64,000 nt of DNA. Source: Halorussus gelatinilyticus. GTDB taxonomy: Archaea > Halobacteriota > Halobacteria > Halobacteriales > Haladaptataceae. The DNA is taken from positions 682,001 to 746,000 of the forward strand of contig NZ_CP096658.1 of NCBI RefSeq assembly GCF_023238445.1. The letters are read 5' to 3'. The position numbers and the translations under genes are program-made. The notes under the pieces are model-generated. The model saw only the letters and a program-made list of their open reading frames with translations. It ran no database searches and had not been told where the DNA came from. Below, piece after piece: positions 8,782 through 17,199 of this stretch (its first letter is position 1; the number at the start of each line of letters is the position of its first letter).

Positions 8782-9189
8782 ATGAGCGAAAACACGGCCA
8801 CGAACCGCAACGGTAGCACGGGGGGATACGTGTCGGCGGCGACGGCACTCGTCGGCGGGTGGATCGTCCTCTCGGCGTTTCTGTACTCACCGCCGGCGGC
8901 CAACTTCTGGAACGACATCATCGTGGGGGCCGCGATAGGCGTCATCGCGGGCTACAACGCGGTCAGGGCCGACGACCGGGAGAGCGTCAACACGGGCGCT
9001 GCCTCGCTGGTCGCGTTGCTCGGTCTCTGGATGGTCGTCGCACCGTTCGTCTTCGAGACGGCCTTCGAGGGCGCGTTCTGGAGCGACGTGGTGAGCGGCG
9101 CGCTGGTCGCCGTCCTTGCAGGATACAACGTCTACCAGTCCAGAGGAACCGAGCGCCGGACGCGGACCGCCGAGGCCGAGACCCGGTAG
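8782..9189 (+). CDS. SPW-repeat membrane protein
   Basis: The 135-residue protein contains two SPW-type repeats. Residues about 20-60 read LVGGWIVLSAFLYSP..ANFWNDIIVGAAIGVIAGYNAVR, and residues about 75-120 read LLGLWMVVAPFVF......FWSDVVSGALVAVLAGYN. Each repeat is a pair of membrane helices with conserved Trp and Ser/Pro near the turn, giving four helices. The start at 8782 follows a clear TATA box at 8724. The role of SPW proteins is not established. Confidence 0.8.
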   Translation: MSENTATNRNGSTGGYVSAATALVGGWIVLSAFLYSPPAANFWNDIIVGAAIGVIAGYNAVRADDRESVNTGAASLVALLGLWMVVAPFVFETAFEGAFWSDVVSGALVAVLAGYNVYQSRGTERRTRTAEAETR

Positions 9190-9281
9190 TCGGTCTCGAA
9201 TCGGAGTCGTCTCAGTTCCGAGACCCGAGGAGACCATTCGCCGGTCAGTGAACGGCGGAGAACGGTGTCGCGCGTCGGGGG

Positions 9282-9677
9282 CTACTCGAACAGTCGGCGG
9301 ACGCCGTCGAGCAGTCCGCCGCCCGTCCCGTCCGCCGACTCTTCGCCGACGCGGACGGTCTCGGCGTCCCCCTCGCGCCCGAGTTCGACGGCTCGCTCGA
9401 CGAGTCGCTCCGGCTCCGACACCGCCGTGCCGACCGGCGCGACGACCGTCGGGAGGTCCTCGAATCGGTCGGTGTCCACCCGGACGTCGGCGGCGACGAC
9501 GGCGGCGGCGGCCCGGTCGAGGTCGCGCTCGCCGAGTTCGTTCTCGGTGCCCATCGCGGCGTGGACCTCGACCTCGATGTCGTGTCCGGCGTCGGTCGCG
9601 GCCCGAGCCAGCGACTCCGCGCCCATCTGGCTGTGGGCGATTCCGGTCGGACACGCGGTGACGGCGACGAGCCTCAT
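9282..9677 (-). CDS. ptfB: Fructose-specific PTS enzyme IIB
   Basis: The 131-residue protein accepts phosphate from EIIA on a cysteine and passes it to fructose during uptake. The active-site loop is intact: TACPTGIAHSQMGAE with Cys9. The C-terminal 30 residues beyond the usual IIB fold are low complexity (GEESADGTGGG), then LLDGVRRLFE. It is the last gene of the PTS operon; its ATG overlaps the ptsI stop (ATGA, 9674-9677). In Haloferax volcanii the homologous operon continues into a class II aldolase gene, which is absent here. Confidence 0.9.
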   Translation of the reverse strand: MRLVAVTACPTGIAHSQMGAESLARAATDAGHDIEVEVHAAMGTENELGERDLDRAAAAVVAADVRVDTDRFEDLPTVVAPVGTAVSEPERLVERAVELGREGDAETVRVGEESADGTGGGLLDGVRRLFE

Positions 9678-11308
9678 GGAGCCTCCTTGAGCAGCGAGTC
9701 CACTTCACTCTTCGTACTCGCCGCGGTCGCGCGCTCGGCGAGGGCCGCCGCCTCGCTCCGGTCGATGCCGTCGAGTCGGCGCTTCGTCGCGGGCACGGCG
9801 TCGGGCGCGACGCTGAGTTCGGTCACGCCGAACCCGACGAGGAGCGCGGCGAACGCCGGGTCGGCCGCCGCCTCGCCGCAGCACCGCACGGGAACGCCCG
9901 CGTCGGTCGCCGCGGCGACCGCCCGCCCGATGGCCCGAACCACGGCGGGTTCGGTGACGGCGGGGTCGGCGTCGCGGGTCGTCCCGAGGACGTGGCGCGA
10001 GAGGTCGTTGGTGCCCAGCGAGAGGGACGCGACCCGCGACGCCAGTTCGGGGGCGAGTTCGACCGCGGCGGGCGTCTCCACCATCACTCCGAGGGCGGGC
10101 CGCTCGTGGGGAACGCCGGCGGCCGCGAGTTCGTCGGTGGCGGCGTCGAGGTGGTCGCGCACCGCCGCCACCTCGTCGAGTCGGGTGACGTGGGGGAGGA
10201 CCGCCGTGAGTTCGCCCGCGCCGCGGGCCGCCGCCCGACAGAGCGCGCGGAGCTGCTCGCGGTGGCGGTCGGGGGTCGCCAGCGACCCCGCGACGCCGCG
10301 GGGGACGTCGCCCTCGGCGTCGGGGAGCGGCTTGTCGCCGCCGAAGTCGAACGTGCGTATCGCGACCTCGGCGTCCGGGAATCGGTCGAGCGCCGCGACG
10401 TACGCCTCGGTCTGGGCGTCCTCGTCGGGAACGCCGTCGGACCGCAGCGCGAGGAACTCGCTGCGGAACAGGCCGACGCCGTCCGCGCCCCGCTCCCGAG
10501 CGACCGCCGACTCCCGTCCGGACCCGACGTTCGCCGTCACCGCGAGCGGCGTCCCCGACGCCGTGCCGACCGCGTCGGCGACGACCGCCTCGGCCGGTCC
10601 CGCGCCGGTCACGGCGCTCGGGTCGAGCGTGAGTAAACCCGCGACCGCGTCCAACCCGACGCGGGCACCCGATTCGACGGTCCGAAGCTCCTCGCTGAGG
10701 TCCACCACGACCGGCACGCCTTGCGACCGGAGGACGATGGCCGCGTGGCCGGTTCGACTCCCCTCGGCGGTCGCCACGCCGGCAACGTCGTCGGCGGCGA
10801 GTCGGACCGCCGTACCGGGGTCGAGTCGGTCGGCCAGCACGACCGCGCCGTCCGGGAGGTCGCCGACGGAACGGGGGGACTCGCCGCGGAGCGCGCGGAG
10901 GAACCGCCCCCGAAGGTCGCGGAGGTCGTCGGCTCGCGCCGCCGTCTTCCCACCGGTCTCCTCGAAGGACTCTATCCAGTCTTCGAGCGCGCGGGCGACC
11001 GCCCGCTCGGCCGCGTCGCCGTCGTCGATGGCGTCCTCGACCCGTTCCTCGAACGCGGGGTCGAAGAGGAACGTCTCGTGGGTGGCCAGCACCTCCTCGG
11101 CGGCTTTCCCGACGGCGACGGCCGCCCGGTCGCGCTCGTCGCGCAGTTCCTCGACGGTCCGAGCGCGGGCGCGCTCGAACCGGTCGCGCTCCGCGTCGGG
11201 AGAACTGGGAGACCCGTCGCGCTCCGGGGACTCGTCGGGGCGCGCCAGCCAAACGGCTTGCCCCGTCACCGCGCCCGTCCCGACGCCGACGCCCCGGAGG
11301 TCGGTCAC
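9674..11308 (-). CDS. ptsI: PTS enzyme I (PEP-protein phosphotransferase)
   Basis: The 544-residue cytoplasmic enzyme takes phosphate from phosphoenolpyruvate and gives it to HPr. Domain order is normal: an N-terminal helical/phosphohistidine part, the active-site loop EGSRTGHAAIVLRSQGVPVV with His188 (equivalent to His189 of E. coli EI), then the PEP-binding barrel with GVGLFRSEFLAL, VMVETPAA, SLGTNDLSRHVLG and CCGEAAADP. It is slightly shorter than bacterial EI (about 570). The start codon is GTG at 11308, overlapping the ptsH stop as GTGA. Confidence 0.92.
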   Translation of the reverse strand: MTDLRGVGVGTGAVTGQAVWLARPDESPERDGSPSSPDAERDRFERARARTVEELRDERDRAAVAVGKAAEEVLATHETFLFDPAFEERVEDAIDDGDAAERAVARALEDWIESFEETGGKTAARADDLRDLRGRFLRALRGESPRSVGDLPDGAVVLADRLDPGTAVRLAADDVAGVATAEGSRTGHAAIVLRSQGVPVVVDLSEELRTVESGARVGLDAVAGLLTLDPSAVTGAGPAEAVVADAVGTASGTPLAVTANVGSGRESAVARERGADGVGLFRSEFLALRSDGVPDEDAQTEAYVAALDRFPDAEVAIRTFDFGGDKPLPDAEGDVPRGVAGSLATPDRHREQLRALCRAAARGAGELTAVLPHVTRLDEVAAVRDHLDAATDELAAAGVPHERPALGVMVETPAAVELAPELASRVASLSLGTNDLSRHVLGTTRDADPAVTEPAVVRAIGRAVAAATDAGVPVRCCGEAAADPAFAALLVGFGVTELSVAPDAVPATKRRLDGIDRSEAAALAERATAASTKSEVDSLLKEAP

Positions 11309-11568
11309 GGGTCGCCCTCCTCGGCGAGGACGGCGGCGACCGCCGCGACGGCGCGGTCGGCGTCGTCGCCCGCCGCCCGGACGGTCACGGACTCGCCCGA
11401 CCGGACGCCGAGCGCCGTGAGTTCGAGCGCGCTCGCGGCCCGCGCGGTCTCACCGTCGTATTCGACGGTCACTGAGGCGTCGAAGTCGGCGGCGGACTCC
11501 GCGACCGCCCGCGCGGGTCTGGCGTGGAGACCGGTCTCCCGCGCGACGGTGACGCGCCGTTCGGTCAC
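11305..11568 (-). CDS. ptsH: HPr phosphocarrier protein
   Basis: The 87-residue carrier relays phosphate from enzyme I to EIIA. The active-site His is at residue 15 in ETGLHARPAR, the canonical position. The Ser46 region reads ASALELTALGV. The GTG start at 11568 overlaps the ptfA stop as GTGA (11565-11568), and its own stop overlaps ptsI in the same way, so translation is probably coupled. This makes the GTG the best start even though no ATG is available. Confidence 0.9.
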   Translation of the reverse strand: MTERRVTVARETGLHARPARAVAESAADFDASVTVEYDGETARAASALELTALGVRSGESVTVRAAGDDADRAVAAVAAVLAEEGDP

Positions 11569-12029
11569 GCTACCGCCTCCCGAATCGCGGCGACGACGGC
11601 CCGCTCCGAGTCGGCCTCGGCGAGTCGGCTCCGGAACGTCGGGTCCGCGAGCGCCCGCGAGAGCCGACTCAGCGCTTCGAGGTGGTCGGCGGCGGCGTCG
11701 GCGGGCGCGAGCAGACAGAACAGGAGCGTCGCCGGGTCGCCGTCCGGCGCGCCGAAATCGACGCCGCGCTCGGACCGGGCGAACGCGACGGTCGGGCGGG
11801 CGACCGCGTCGGTCCGGGCGTGGGGGAGCGCGACGCCGTTGCCGAGTCCGGTCGGCGACGCGGCCTCCCGCTCCAGCAGCGCGTCGCGGGCCGCTTCGCG
11901 GTCGGTGACGCGACCCGCCGCCGTCGCGAGGTCGAGCAGGAACTCGATGCACGCCCGGCGCTCGGCGGGCGGTTCCTCCAGCGTGACGAGCGCGGGAGCG
12001 ACGAAATCCTCGGCGTTCATGGCGGTCAC
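11565..12029 (-). CDS. ptfA: Fructose-specific PTS enzyme IIA
   Basis: The 154-residue protein is a fructose-type EIIA domain: helix-rich start, GLGNGVALPHARTDAV with the phosphorylated His (residue 70 from the GTG), and the C-terminal LSRLSRALADPTFRSRLAEA. It receives phosphate from HPr and hands it to PtfB. The start is either GTG 12029, which overlaps the ptfC stop as GTGA, or ATG 12020. The overlap pattern used throughout this operon favours GTG. Confidence 0.88.
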   Translation of the reverse strand: MTAMNAEDFVAPALVTLEEPPAERRACIEFLLDLATAAGRVTDREAARDALLEREAASPTGLGNGVALPHARTDAVARPTVAFARSERGVDFGAPDGDPATLLFCLLAPADAAADHLEALSRLSRALADPTFRSRLAEADSERAVVAAIREAVA

Positions 12030-13126
12030 TCGCCCTGCGGAGTTGGCGGCGTATCAATCTTCGGTCGTCGAACCGTGGCGGTCGCGGCGGTGGTTGCCGC
12101 GCCGAGCGCGATGCACCCGAGGAACGCCAGCGGGTCGTTGGCGAGCGGGACGACGAGGATGCCGCCGTGGGGCGCGGGCATGGTGACGCCCAGCCCCATC
12201 GACGCGGCACCGCCGACCGCGCTCCCGAGGACGCAGGCCGGCGAGGAGCGACCCGGCCCCTGCGTCGTGTAGGCCAGCGCGCCCTCGGTGATGAACGACA
12301 GCCCCGCGATGGCCGCCGCCCGCGACTGGTTCCCGTCCACGTCGGGGTAGCGACTCGGCGCGAGCAGGTGAGAGGCGGCCATCCCGAGCGGCGGGACCAT
12401 CCCGGCGACCATGACCGCGGCCATCGGTCGGAAGAGGAGTTCGGGGAGGAGACCGACGGCGAAGACGTACGCGACCTTGTTGACGGGGCCGCCGAGGTCG
12501 GCCGCCATCATCGCGCCGAGGGTCGCACCGACGACGAGGAGCACGGGGAGCGAGGCACCCCGGAGGAGGAACTCGACGTAGTTCATCGTCAGCGCGAGCG
12601 GGACGCCGAGGGTCAGCACGACCGGCGCGAGGACCGCGGTGACGCCGACGGGGACGACGAGGACCGAGAGGAGCGGGCGAATCTCCGGCGGCGCGTCCCA
12701 CGACTTGGCCCGTTGGGTCACGACGCCGACCAGCAGGCCGACGATGAGGGCCCCGAGGTAGCCCGCCTGCGCGTCGCCGGTGTTCACGCCCACCAGTTCG
12801 CCGGTCTGCTGGAGGAGGCGCGGGTCCTGGACCAGTGCCGTGAGTGCGAACCCCGGCGCGAGGCCCGGCCGGTCGGCGACCGCGTACGCGACGAACCCGC
12901 CGAGTATCGGGACCATCGCGTTCAGCGCGATGGACCCGACCGTCACGGAGTACCACGGGAGCGTGCCGATGTCGCCCCCGATGGCCGTCGAACCGCCGAG
13001 CGTGTAGCCGACCGCCTGAAAGACGCCGGCTATCGTGACGAAGGGAATCATGTAGGTGACGCCGGTCATCAGGTCCGCCCTGACGGACCGGAGCGTCCCC
13101 CGCTTCCCCGTCGGTCCACCGTCCAT
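12026..13126 (-). CDS. ptfC: Fructose-specific PTS permease, enzyme IIC
   Basis: The 366-residue membrane protein brings fructose through the membrane while it is phosphorylated at C1 by PtfB. About nine to ten hydrophobic segments are visible. Family motifs include DLMTGVTYMIPFVTIAG near residue 18, GFVAYAVADRPGLAPGF near residue 85, GDAQAGYLGALIVGLLVG, and the substrate-site region GLSFITEGALAYTT near residue 285. The ATG at 13126 begins MDGGPTGKRG; the open frame extends upstream but contains only non-coding sequence. It is the first gene of ptfC-ptfA-ptsH-ptsI-ptfB. Confidence 0.9.
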   Translation of the reverse strand: MDGGPTGKRGTLRSVRADLMTGVTYMIPFVTIAGVFQAVGYTLGGSTAIGGDIGTLPWYSVTVGSIALNAMVPILGGFVAYAVADRPGLAPGFALTALVQDPRLLQQTGELVGVNTGDAQAGYLGALIVGLLVGVVTQRAKSWDAPPEIRPLLSVLVVPVGVTAVLAPVVLTLGVPLALTMNYVEFLLRGASLPVLLVVGATLGAMMAADLGGPVNKVAYVFAVGLLPELLFRPMAAVMVAGMVPPLGMAASHLLAPSRYPDVDGNQSRAAAIAGLSFITEGALAYTTQGPGRSSPACVLGSAVGGAASMGLGVTMPAPHGGILVVPLANDPLAFLGCIALGAATTAATATVRRPKIDTPPTPQGE

Positions 13127-13200
13127 GGTATTGTCCCCCACGTATGACCGAACGGCCAAAGTGTTTTTGAATTCGTTCGTTTTTGTTCGTTTCTCTGCGG
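13127..13200 (-). promoter_or_regulatory. Promoter/operator region of the fructose PTS operon
   Basis: On the minus strand this gap contains an AT-rich block at 13158-13192 with repeated CGAAC/AAAACGAA elements (GAAACGAACAAAAACGAACG), then GAATTCAAAAACAC. The glpR leader shows a related AAAACGAA at about 14918. Because GlpR controls fructose genes in Haloferax, this is a candidate GlpR operator. That is inference from context and similarity between the two sites. Confidence 0.45.
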
Positions 13201-14109
13201 TCAGAGCGACCGTAGGCGGTTCGAACTGGCCTCCTCGGCCACCGCCGACAGCGACGGCACCGTTGTCCCCGGCACCTCGACCACGCGGCCAGCCACCTCG
13301 ACGCCGTACCGGAGCGTCTCGCCGAGCGGCAGTCCGTCGGCCGAGGCCTTCAGCACGCCCGCGAGAAGTGCGTCGCCCGCACCGGCGGTGTCCACCACGT
13401 CGGTCTCGGGAGGCTCGACGTAGAAGCCGTCGTCGTCCGTGACGAGAATCGCTCCGTCGGGGCCGAGCGAGGCCACCACGCGCCGGAAGCCGCGCGACTG
13501 GAGTTCGCGGGCCGCCGCGCGACACTCCTCGACGGTCCCGGTCGGCATGCCGGTGGCGGTCGCCAGTTCGGCGCGATTGGGCTTGCACCACGCGTACGGC
13601 ACTTCGAGCCGGTCGAGCAGGCCGCCCTCGACGTCCACGGCGGTGTCCCAGTCGCCCGCGTCCGCGATTCGGTCGATGGTCGCGGGGCCGAGACCCGGCG
13701 GGAGGCTCCCGGCGACGACCACCGTCTCGGGGTCGTAGTCGGCTATCTTCTCGATGATGGCGCGCTCGCTCCGGCGCTTGACCGGATGGCCCGACTGGTT
13801 TATCTTGTACTCGCCGTCCTCCGAGAGTATGGTCGTGTTCAGCCGCGTACAGCCGGACATCTCCACGAAGTCGTGGGGGACCTTCGTCCGGGAGAGCTGT
13901 CGTTCCACGAAGTCGCCGAACAGGCCGCCCACCAGCCCGCTCGTCACCGTCTCCGCGTCCAACGCTTCGAGGTACTTCGAGACGTTGATGCCCTTGCCCC
14001 CGGCGTCGTACTGGTCGAGCGTCGTCCGGTTGACCGCGTCCGCCTCCAGCGGGCCGTCGAGCTTGATGGTGTGGTCTACGGCCGGGTTCAGCGTGACCGT
14101 CAGTATCAT
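13201..14109 (-). CDS. pfkB: 1-phosphofructokinase
   Basis: The 302-residue PfkB-family enzyme converts fructose-1-phosphate, the product of the PTS, to fructose-1,6-bisphosphate. Features are the N-terminal ILTVTLNPAVDHTIKLDG, YDAGGKGINVSKYLEALD with the substrate Lys region near residue 36, AGSLPPGL, KPNRAEL, and the catalytic DTAGAGDALLAGVL near residue 240. Length and N-terminus are those of FruK. Its ATG overlaps the glpR stop (ATGA 14106-14109), so glpR and pfkB form one unit just upstream of the PTS genes. Confidence 0.92.
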   Translation of the reverse strand: MILTVTLNPAVDHTIKLDGPLEADAVNRTTLDQYDAGGKGINVSKYLEALDAETVTSGLVGGLFGDFVERQLSRTKVPHDFVEMSGCTRLNTTILSEDGEYKINQSGHPVKRRSERAIIEKIADYDPETVVVAGSLPPGLGPATIDRIADAGDWDTAVDVEGGLLDRLEVPYAWCKPNRAELATATGMPTGTVEECRAAARELQSRGFRRVVASLGPDGAILVTDDDGFYVEPPETDVVDTAGAGDALLAGVLKASADGLPLGETLRYGVEVAGRVVEVPGTTVPSLSAVAEEASSNRLRSL

Positions 14110-14873
14110 TTACCAACTCCATCGACCACGTCCACGGAGGCCGCCTCGAACGCTTCGAGCATCTCGCCGTCGAGTTCGGCGTCGGTGATGACCAGATCGA
14201 CCGTCTCGACGTCGGCGAACTGCACGAAGCTCTTGCGGCCGAACTTCGTCTCGTCGGCCACCAGCACGACGCGCTGTGCCTTCTCGCACATCAACTGTTT
14301 CATCCGGGCCTCGGCCTCGTTCGGCGTTGTGAGACCCGCGTCGGGATCGACGGCGTTCGTCCCGAGGAACACCTGGTCGAAGTTCGTCCGCTCCAGAAAC
14401 GACTCGCCGGTCGGACCGACGAGTGCCCGCGTCTGCTGGCGGAGCGTGCCGCCGGTCAGCTTCACGTCCCGGCCGTTGTCGGCGAACTCCAGCGCCAGCA
14501 TCGGCGAGTTCGTCGCCGCGATGAACCCCACGTCGTCTGGGGCCTGCTTTGCGACCTCCATGGTCGTCGTCCCCGAGTCGAAGAAGACCACTTGGTCGTC
14601 GTGGACCTCCCGACTCGCGCGCGACGCGATGGCCCGCTTGGCCTCCAGGTTCTGGACGCCGCGCTGACTGTAGGACTGTTCGCTGGCGACGGTCCTGACC
14701 GGGAGCGCGCCGCCGTGGGACCGCTCGACGAGGCCCTCGTCTTCGAGGTCGCGGAGGTCCCGCCGGATGGTCGCCTTCGAGACGTCGAGCATCTCGGCGA
14801 GCTCGGAGACGGAACAGCCGTCCCGCTCGGTCACGGTGTCGCGGATCTTTCGTTTGCGTTCGGCTGGAAGCAT
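14106..14873 (-). CDS. glpR: GlpR, DeoR-family repressor of sugar metabolism genes
   Basis: The 255-residue regulator has an N-terminal winged helix (MLPAERKRKIRDTVTERDG, then VSELAEMLDVSKATIRRDLRDLEDEGLVER). A DeoR sugar-phosphate sensor domain follows (FFDSGTTTMEVAKQ, LTGGTLRQQTRALVG, DLVITDAE). In Haloferax volcanii the homologue represses fructose and glucose enzymes; here it is cotranscribed with fructose-1-phosphate kinase, which fits an inducer such as fructose-1-phosphate (inference). Upstream sequence contains an AAAACGAA element shared with the ptfC promoter. Confidence 0.9.
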   Translation of the reverse strand: MLPAERKRKIRDTVTERDGCSVSELAEMLDVSKATIRRDLRDLEDEGLVERSHGGALPVRTVASEQSYSQRGVQNLEAKRAIASRASREVHDDQVVFFDSGTTTMEVAKQAPDDVGFIAATNSPMLALEFADNGRDVKLTGGTLRQQTRALVGPTGESFLERTNFDQVFLGTNAVDPDAGLTTPNEAEARMKQLMCEKAQRVVLVADETKFGRKSFVQFADVETVDLVITDAELDGEMLEAFEAASVDVVDGVGK

Positions 14874-14941
14874 GCGTGGGCGTGTTCGCTATCCGCGTGG
14901 AGGTGTTCGGGACCCTTTTCGTTTTCGCTCGGACGCGTTCG

Positions 14942-15106
14942 TTACTCGACCAGCAGCACGAACGCGAACGCGACGATACCGCCGATGCCGGCCACGGTCG
15001 CACCGCCGTACACGCCGCTGGCGTAGTTCACGATGGCGAGCGCCGTCAGACAGCCGCCGAGTCCCGAGAGGGCCACCGTCGGTCCGCTCGCGTTCACGGT
15101 CCTCAC
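14942..15106 (-). CDS. 54-residue two-helix membrane peptide at the end of the sugar ABC operon
   Basis: A short frame begins at GTG 15106, overlapping the ATPase stop codon as GTGA (15103-15106), and ends at TAA 14942. The product (VRTVNASGPTVALSGLGG, then ALAIVNYASGVYGGATVAG, ending AFAFVLLVE) consists of two hydrophobic helices. GC-rich third codon positions and the same overlap type as neighbouring genes support translation. It may be an accessory subunit of the transporter; that is inference from position only. Confidence 0.6.
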   Translation of the reverse strand: MRTVNASGPTVALSGLGGCLTALAIVNYASGVYGGATVAGIGGIVAFAFVLLVE

Positions 15107-16245
15107 GCCCCGCTACCGCCCGCGACGGTCGCGGACTTCGAATCGACCGCCGGTTCGTCGTCGGCCGAGAAGTCGAGGCACTCGCCGGTCGCCGCGTCGA
15201 AGTAGTGGACCGACTCGCGGTCGAACTCGACGCTCACGCGGTCGTCGGACGTGACGGCGACGCCGGGGTCCACGGAGGCCTTGATGGTCTGGTCCCCGAG
15301 GGCGAGTTCGAGAACCGTCTTCTCGCCCTGCGGTTCGACGACGTTCACCGTCACGGGGATGCCGTCGGGCCGGAGCGTCACGTCCTCCGGCCGGACGCCG
15401 AGGACGACGCGCTCGCCGTCGTAGCCGTCGAGGGCGTCGTGGTACTCGGTCGGGACCTCGTGCTCTATCGGACCGACGTCGAGGCGGAACTCGCCGTCCT
15501 CGCGTCGCAGGTCGCCTTCGAGGAAGTTCATCGATGGGCTCCCGAGGAAGTCCGCGACGAACATGTTGCGCGGGTTCTCGTAGACGAACGTCGGCGGCCC
15601 CACCTGCTGAATCTCTCCGGCGTCCATCACCGCGATCTGGTCGCCGAGCGTCATCGCCTCGACCTGGTCGTGGGTGACGTAGACCGTCGTGGTCGAGAGC
15701 TTGTCGTGGAGCTTGTTGAGTTCCGCGCGCATCTGAATTCGGAGCTTGGCGTCCAGATTCGAGAGGGGTTCGTCCATCAGGAACACGTCCGGTTCCCGGA
15801 CGATTGCGCGACCCAACGCGACGCGCTGTTGCTGGCCGCCCGACAGCTCCGAGGGGCGACGGTCGAGCAACTCCTCTATCTGGAGGAGTTCGGCCGCATC
15901 CGCGACGCGCTCCTCGATGACCTCGTCGTCGGTCCCCTGCTGTTCGAGACCGAATCGCATGTTGCCCTCGACCGACTTGTGGGGGTAGAGCGCGTAGTTC
16001 TGGAACACCATGGCGATGTCGCGCTCGTAGGCCCGCCGGTCGTTGACTATCTCGTCGCCGATTTCGATGGTGCCGTCGGTCGCCCGCTCCAGTCCGGCGA
16101 TGAGCCGGAGCGTCGTCGTCTTGCCACAGCCCGACGGTCCCACGAGGACCGTGAAGCTCTCGTCGGGGATGTCCAGCGAGACGCCGTCCACCGCGACCAC
16201 GTCCTCGAACTGCTTGACGAGGTCCGTGAGCGTTACTTCAGCCAT
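15103..16245 (-). CDS. tsgD: Sugar ABC transporter ATP-binding protein (UgpC/MalK type)
   Basis: The 380-residue ATPase powers uptake through the two permeases encoded upstream. Walker A is GPSGCGKTTTLRLIAG near residue 36, the signature is LSGGQQQRVALGRA, Walker B is DVFLMDEPLSNLD, and the switch His lies in VYVTHDQVEAM. The C-terminal third is the TOBE/MalK-type regulatory domain (VVLGVRPEDVTLRPDG). The ATG at 16245 (MAEVTLTDLVKQF) fits the family better than an in-frame GTG 9 nt upstream. A 14-codon micro-ORF joins the permease stop to this start. Confidence 0.9.
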   Translation of the reverse strand: MAEVTLTDLVKQFEDVVAVDGVSLDIPDESFTVLVGPSGCGKTTTLRLIAGLERATDGTIEIGDEIVNDRRAYERDIAMVFQNYALYPHKSVEGNMRFGLEQQGTDDEVIEERVADAAELLQIEELLDRRPSELSGGQQQRVALGRAIVREPDVFLMDEPLSNLDAKLRIQMRAELNKLHDKLSTTTVYVTHDQVEAMTLGDQIAVMDAGEIQQVGPPTFVYENPRNMFVADFLGSPSMNFLEGDLRREDGEFRLDVGPIEHEVPTEYHDALDGYDGERVVLGVRPEDVTLRPDGIPVTVNVVEPQGEKTVLELALGDQTIKASVDPGVAVTSDDRVSVEFDRESVHYFDAATGECLDFSADDEPAVDSKSATVAGGSGA

Positions 16246-16278
16246 CGATACCACCGTCGTCCGTCGTGTGTTCCGAAC

Positions 16279-17199
16279 TCATTCTTTCACCGCTCCCTGT
16301 GTCAGTCCGCTGACGATGTACCGCTGGAAGAACAGGCCGAACAGGATGCCGGGGAGCGCGGCGATCATCCCGCCGGCCGCGAGGTGCGCCCAGTCCACGA
16401 AGTCGTCTGCGACGAACAGGCTCACTGCGATGGGTAGCGTCTGAGCCTGCTCCGAGGAGGTGAGGACGAGCGCGAAGACGAACTCGTTCCACGAGAAGAT
16501 GAACGCCAGAATCGCCGTCGCGGCGATTCCGGGCTTGGCGACCGGGAGGATGACCTTCACGAACCCCTCCCAGGTCGAACAGCCGTCCACCTTCGCCTGC
16601 TCGTCTAAGCTCTCGGGCACGCCGTCGAAGTAGTTCTTCATTATCCACACCGCGAACGGCAGGTTGAAGAACGTGTACGTCAGGATGAGTGCTATCTTCG
16701 TGTCGTAGAGGCTCCCGGTCAACCCGCCGATAATCGGCGGATTCGACATGATCGAGAAGAACGGCACGATGAGCGCGATGGGCGGAATCATCCGCGCCGC
16801 GACGATGCTGAGCAGCAGCGACTTGTTGCCCATGAAGTCGTACCGCGAGAACGTGTACCCCGACAGCGTCCCCAGCGTCACCACGATGACCGTGGTGGTG
16901 CTGGCGACCACGAGGCTGTTGAACGTGTACAGCTCGAACGGCCGGTTATTGAAGATGTCCACGTAGTTCTGAATCGTCGCCTCGTGGGGGTAGAACGTGA
17001 TCGGGAGGTTCAGCACCTCCGCGGTGGGTTTGAAGCTCGTGATGAGGATGTAGTAGATGGGGAACCACACCACGAACACGTACACCCCGAGCAGGCCGTA
17101 GGCCGCCAGTCGCTCGCGCACCACGCTCGGCCACTCGTTGTCCGTGTCGAGGCCCAGACTCTCCGTCAGTCGGGCGTACGGTGACGTTTTCGTGCTCAT
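16279..17199 (-). CDS. tsgC: Sugar ABC transporter permease (MalG type)
   Basis: The 306-residue inner-membrane subunit has six predicted helices. The EAA loop that docks the ATPase reads ESLDEQAKVDGCSTWEGFVK near residue 215. The N-terminal cytoplasmic tail of about 30 residues precedes the first helix (LLGVYVFVVWFPIYYIL). The ATG at 17199 overlaps the stop of the upstream permease (ATGA). Carbohydrate specificity is not readable; TsgC in Haloferax belongs to glucose transport. Confidence 0.88.
   Translation of the reverse strand: MSTKTSPYARLTESLGLDTDNEWPSVVRERLAAYGLLGVYVFVVWFPIYYILITSFKPTAEVLNLPITFYPHEATIQNYVDIFNNRPFELYTFNSLVVASTTTVIVVTLGTLSGYTFSRYDFMGNKSLLLSIVAARMIPPIALIVPFFSIMSNPPIIGGLTGSLYDTKIALILTYTFFNLPFAVWIMKNYFDGVPESLDEQAKVDGCSTWEGFVKVILPVAKPGIAATAILAFIFSWNEFVFALVLTSSEQAQTLPIAVSLFVADDFVDWAHLAAGGMIAALPGILFGLFFQRYIVSGLTQGAVKE

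Noticed and set aside
12026-14122. One continuous frame joining ptfC and the pfkB region on the minus strand
   Set aside because: The sequence upstream of 13126 in this frame is the out-of-frame shadow of pfkB. The PtfC family starts at MDGGPTGKRG.
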